Positions 61,492-64,000 of a DNA stretch of 64,000 nt are shown here, piece by piece. Location of the stretch: NCBI GenBank assembly GCA_947460175.1, contig CANHGW010000001.1, positions 124,001-188,000 on the forward strand, written 5' to 3'. The position numbers and the translations under genes are program-made. The notes below the pieces were generated by a model. The model saw only the letters and a program-made list of their open reading frames with translations. It was not told where the DNA came from and searched no databases. Source of the stretch: Bacteroidota bacterium. GTDB lineage: Bacteria; Bacteroidota; Bacteroidia; Chitinophagales; Chitinophagaceae. Position 1 is the first letter of the stretch. Every line of letters starts with the position of its first letter.

Positions 61492-63078
61492 ATGTTAAAA
61501 TACGAAAAATATTTATTTCACCTTCTCGTGCTCTTCGCATTGAGCATTATCTTGATACCCAAGTATTATATTACTGGCGATGGTGCTTCGCACACATACA
61601 ATGCCAAGGTTTTGTTTGATTATGTACTAGGACATGAGCGCGATTTTTACAAAGAGTTTTATACAATCAATCGCGGCATCGACCCCAATTGGATGAGTCA
61701 TTTAGTATTGGGTGTTTTTGTACAATTTATGCCAGCATGGCTTGCCGATAAATGTTTTCAAATAATCTATGTACTAGTCTTTGCATATGGCTTTCGTTAT
61801 TTTATTCGATCGATTGAAAAAGAAAATTCATTTCTTAGTTTTCTATTTTTCTCATTTCTTTTTACACTTCCATTTCAACAGGGTTTTTACAATTATTCCA
61901 TATCGCTTGGTATGTTGTTTTGGTCTGTAGGATTTTATATTCGTTCACGTAAGCATATTGACAATTCATTTATTCAACTTATACTAAGTATCCTGATTCT
62001 CATTACATCTTTTTCGCATGGGATGCCGGCTATCTATACGATGTTATTGATATTATTAATATGGGTTTCGGATCATTATCGTTCACTGATTCCTTTTGAT
62101 TTTAAAAAAAATCTCGTTGAACTCTCTCGTTTATTTTTAATCTTTTTGCCTTCTGCATTTATGATTTTATTATTCATGGCAAAACGCGGCACAGGCACTG
62201 TGCCTCATGCCTGGAGTAAATGGAAAAAGTTAGTTGAGTTTTTAAAAATGTGGACATCACAAAGTACACGCAATGCCGAAATGTATCCTGCTATTGCCGT
62301 TGGCTTATTATTGTTGATTTGTTTGATAGTATTATTATTTACTCATCGAAAGGTACATATTCGTTCTAAAAACCCCATGGGAATGGTGTTTGTTTTCATG
62401 GCAGTATTCACTTTTTTCTCTTATATCACTTGTCCTCATAGTATTGGAGGAGCAGGATCCATCGATATTCGTTTAGCTTTTTTACCACCCCTTTTTCTTA
62501 TCTTTTTTTATGCTACCAAAACGTGGCAATCTACTATGAAACATATTTTCATTGGATTATCATTTGTAATTTCTATTTCATTTTTAGTTATTCGGTTTCC
62601 CTTTGTGATGAAAGCCAATCGTATTGCTCAAGAGATAATGAAAGCAAGTGATTCAATAGAAGATAAATCAGTCGTGCTTAATATTAGTATGGATGCTTGG
62701 CAACAATTACCCAATGGAGATAGTCTGTTTCATAAAGACGGATCTTTTATACATATTGGTGATTATATAGGTGCAGAAAAAAACAAACATCTTGTATTGG
62801 CTATGAACTATGAAGCTGAGATTAATTATTTCCCTGTGAACTGGCAAGCAGGTAAAAACCCTCGTGAAAATGTAGAAGGATTAATACCGGGCAACTACCC
62901 CCCATGCGGTGATGTGATGGCCTATGAGAAACAAATAAATCGAAGATTAGATTATGTATTACTACAAAATATACGAAGCTACTCTACTTGTAGTCAAGCA
63001 ATGATGAATAGCATCCTTACCAATTTTACAAAAGTATATGGTAACAAGTATGTTGAATTGTATAAACGGAATCAGTAA
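61492..63078 (+). CDS. Polytopic membrane protein, possible GT-C glycosyltransferase
   Basis: 528 residues with roughly ten to eleven membrane helices up to about residue 385 and a C-terminal periplasmic domain of about 140 residues (AQEIMKASDSIEDKSVVLNIS; NYPPCGDVMAYEKQINR). Early acidic residues after helix one (YYITGDGASHTYNAKVLFDY) recall the first loop of GT-C type sugar transferases that use lipid-linked donors. No family is certain. Stand-alone; convergent with paaD. Confidence 0.5.
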   Translation: MLKYEKYLFHLLVLFALSIILIPKYYITGDGASHTYNAKVLFDYVLGHERDFYKEFYTINRGIDPNWMSHLVLGVFVQFMPAWLADKCFQIIYVLVFAYGFRYFIRSIEKENSFLSFLFFSFLFTLPFQQGFYNYSISLGMLFWSVGFYIRSRKHIDNSFIQLILSILILITSFSHGMPAIYTMLLILLIWVSDHYRSLIPFDFKKNLVELSRLFLIFLPSAFMILLFMAKRGTGTVPHAWSKWKKLVEFLKMWTSQSTRNAEMYPAIAVGLLLLICLIVLLFTHRKVHIRSKNPMGMVFVFMAVFTFFSYITCPHSIGGAGSIDIRLAFLPPLFLIFFYATKTWQSTMKHIFIGLSFVISISFLVIRFPFVMKANRIAQEIMKASDSIEDKSVVLNISMDAWQQLPNGDSLFHKDGSFIHIGDYIGAEKNKHLVLAMNYEAEINYFPVNWQAGKNPRENVEGLIPGNYPPCGDVMAYEKQINRRLDYVLLQNIRSYSTCSQAMMNSILTNFTKVYGNKYVELYKRNQ

Positions 63079-63084
63079 TTGATT

Positions 63085-63567
63085 TTAATGACACTTGAAA
63101 TAATCAAATGGCTCAAGGCAATCCATACATTTGTACAATGCCTTGCAGGATGTAGATCCAAACTGACTCAGCAATTGAGTGTGAGTTGAATTGCATTGAG
63201 GACATGGTACTACAACCTCCGTTTCACTCGGATTGTTTTTGGTGGTATATTGTGGTGGAGCTATACCATATTCTTTTAGTTTTTGCTTACCAGTTTCAGT
63301 CATCCAATCGGTCGTCCAAGCTGGCGATAAAACTTCGGTAACTATCACTTGTTGTATCCCTCGCCCAATCAATTCAAATTTAATATTGGTAGAGATTGTA
63401 TTCATGGCAGGACATCCACTATAGGTAGGTGTAATTACAACTTCAACTTTTTGATCTGAATGAATAATAACATCTCGAACGATTCCTAAGTCTTGAATAG
63501 TCAATACAGGTACTTCAGGATCAAAGACCTCTTCTAAATAATTTAATATGGTTTCTTTTGTAATCAT
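63085..63567 (-). CDS. paaD: 1,2-phenylacetyl-CoA epoxidase subunit PaaD
   Basis: 160 residues from the ATG at 63567, 5 nt after the paaC stop; a GTG further up overlaps paaC. MIP18/SufT-like N-terminal domain with EEVFDPEVPVLTIQDLGIVRDV and TPTYSGCPAMNTI, followed by a C-terminal zinc-ribbon-like part (CPQCNSTHTQ ... CMDCLEPF). PaaD probably helps mature the metal centre of the PaaABCE epoxidase that starts aerobic phenylacetate degradation. The operon runs off the right edge. Confidence 0.92.
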   Translation of the reverse strand: MITKETILNYLEEVFDPEVPVLTIQDLGIVRDVIIHSDQKVEVVITPTYSGCPAMNTISTNIKFELIGRGIQQVIVTEVLSPAWTTDWMTETGKQKLKEYGIAPPQYTTKNNPSETEVVVPCPQCNSTHTQLLSQFGSTSCKALYKCMDCLEPFDYFKCH

Positions 63568-63572
63568 AGTTA

Positions 63573-64000
63573 TTACCACTCAAGTCCAGGATACGATTTT
63601 TGAAGATATTGCATTTCGGCTAACAAGAATCCCATATATTCAGTATGAACACCTGTTTTGCCTCCTTTCTGAAACCACGCTCCTTGCATTTGAATAGGAA
63701 AAGACAAGGTAGCTTCTTCCAATGTATCACTTATGATTTGTTCCCACATTGGCTTAAGAGATGCAATATCCGGTGCAATTCCTGTCTCAATCATTTGTTT
63801 TTCAACATCACTTGCATCAAACATTTCGCCTGTGTAGGACCACAATTCGTTGATAGCATGTTGAATTTTTTGTTTGCTTTCTTCTGTACCATCACCCATA
63901 CGTATCGTCCACTCTTTGCTAAAGCGAAGATGATAGGTGACTTCTTTCAATGATTTCTCAGCAATAGAAGCCAATTGTTTATCTGAACTTTTTTGCAATG
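63573..64000 (-). CDS. paaC: 1,2-phenylacetyl-CoA epoxidase subunit PaaC (5' end beyond window)
   Basis: The C-terminal 141 residues of the structural subunit of the phenylacetyl-CoA mono-oxygenase. Ferritin-like helical features: EKSLKEVTYHLRFSKEWTIRMGDGTEES in two blocks and QHAINELWSYTGEMF, then QMQGAWFQKGGKTGVHTEYMGFLLAEMQYLQ. The N-terminus and the catalytic subunit gene paaA would lie to the right. It is translated just ahead of paaD. Confidence 0.92.
   Translation of the reverse strand, partial: LQKSSDKQLASIAEKSLKEVTYHLRFSKEWTIRMGDGTEESKQKIQHAINELWSYTGEMFDASDVEKQMIETGIAPDIASLKPMWEQIISDTLEEATLSFPIQMQGAWFQKGGKTGVHTEYMGFLLAEMQYLQKSYPGLEW

Noticed and set aside
1-64000. CRISPR arrays, prophage, restriction or toxin-antitoxin systems, complete IS elements
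   Set aside because: None seen: no regularly spaced direct repeats, no integrase, transposase, nuclease or paired toxin gene on either strand.

Overview
The window looks like chromosomal DNA of an AT-rich member of the Bacteroidota (Bacteroidetes), possibly of the Chitinophagales or a neighbouring order (the order is a guess). Supporting evidence: a complete alternative complex III operon (actA-F) joined to an aa3-type oxidase; several proteins with type IX secretion (T9SS) sorting domains; a FecR/ECF-sigma pair with an STN-domain protein; DUF4369, DUF6132, GIN and GSCFA proteins; and many start regions carrying the Bacteroidota promoter form (TTG, 18-22 nt, TAnnTTTG), with few recognisable Shine-Dalgarno sites.

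Layout. 1-10963 (minus): actABCDEF followed by cytochrome oxidase subunits II and I (I runs off the left edge), a quinol-to-oxygen electron transfer chain. 11363-13579 (plus): GSCFA protein and purM. 13656-15602 (minus): a DUF218 protein, an Ala/Lys/Pro-only histone-like protein, and ribosomal proteins bL27 and bL21; a structured non-coding stretch lies at 14484-14642. 15883-19477 (plus): GH3-like protein and a T9SS-exported Omp28-like protein. 19559-21321 (minus): a LytTR response regulator and LytS-type kinase. 21483-23210: M3 oligopeptidase. 23234-26352: a TonB-dependent receptor divergent from a small exported protein. 26365-29199 (minus): ECF sigma, FecR anti-sigma and a barrel-less STN protein. 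29231-33112 (minus): GIN lipoprotein, UbiD decarboxylase, small exported protein, OmpR-type regulator. 33250-40525 (plus): LolC/E-like permease, a propeller histidine kinase with NarL-type regulator, and a frameshifted T9SS/peptidase S74 protein. 40582-43766 (minus): efflux adaptor and TolC. 43935-48982: nadB, a lipid A acyltransferase, nadD, a class III aminotransferase, and a gamma-carbonic anhydrase. 49087-51640: a kelch-repeat T9SS protein and a decayed T9SS fragment. 51756-56587 (minus): TerC, pyrD, a thioredoxin lipoprotein, a DUF6132 protein, and a tyrosine/tryptophan- and arginine-rich exported protein. 56768: tRNA-Val. 56908-59031 (minus): Crp/Fnr regulator, an acidic unknown, SCO protein. 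59261-63078 (plus): rsmE, a DUF4159 protein, an MbnP-like lipoprotein, a polytopic membrane protein. 63085-64000 (minus): paaD and the 3' part of paaC.

How the genes relate. The clearest functional unit is the ACIII-oxidase operon; the SCO copper chaperone (58399-59031) and perhaps the MbnP-like protein (60683) fit the same copper and respiration theme from elsewhere in the window. Most other blocks are housekeeping genes in short operons. No prophage, CRISPR array or complete insertion sequence was seen. The observations I rate most worth following are the barrel-less STN protein behind a sigma/anti-sigma pair, the short-leader promoter arrangement shared by about seven genes, the structured intergenic element at 14484-14642, the six-haem ActA, and the one-base frameshift at about 38737.
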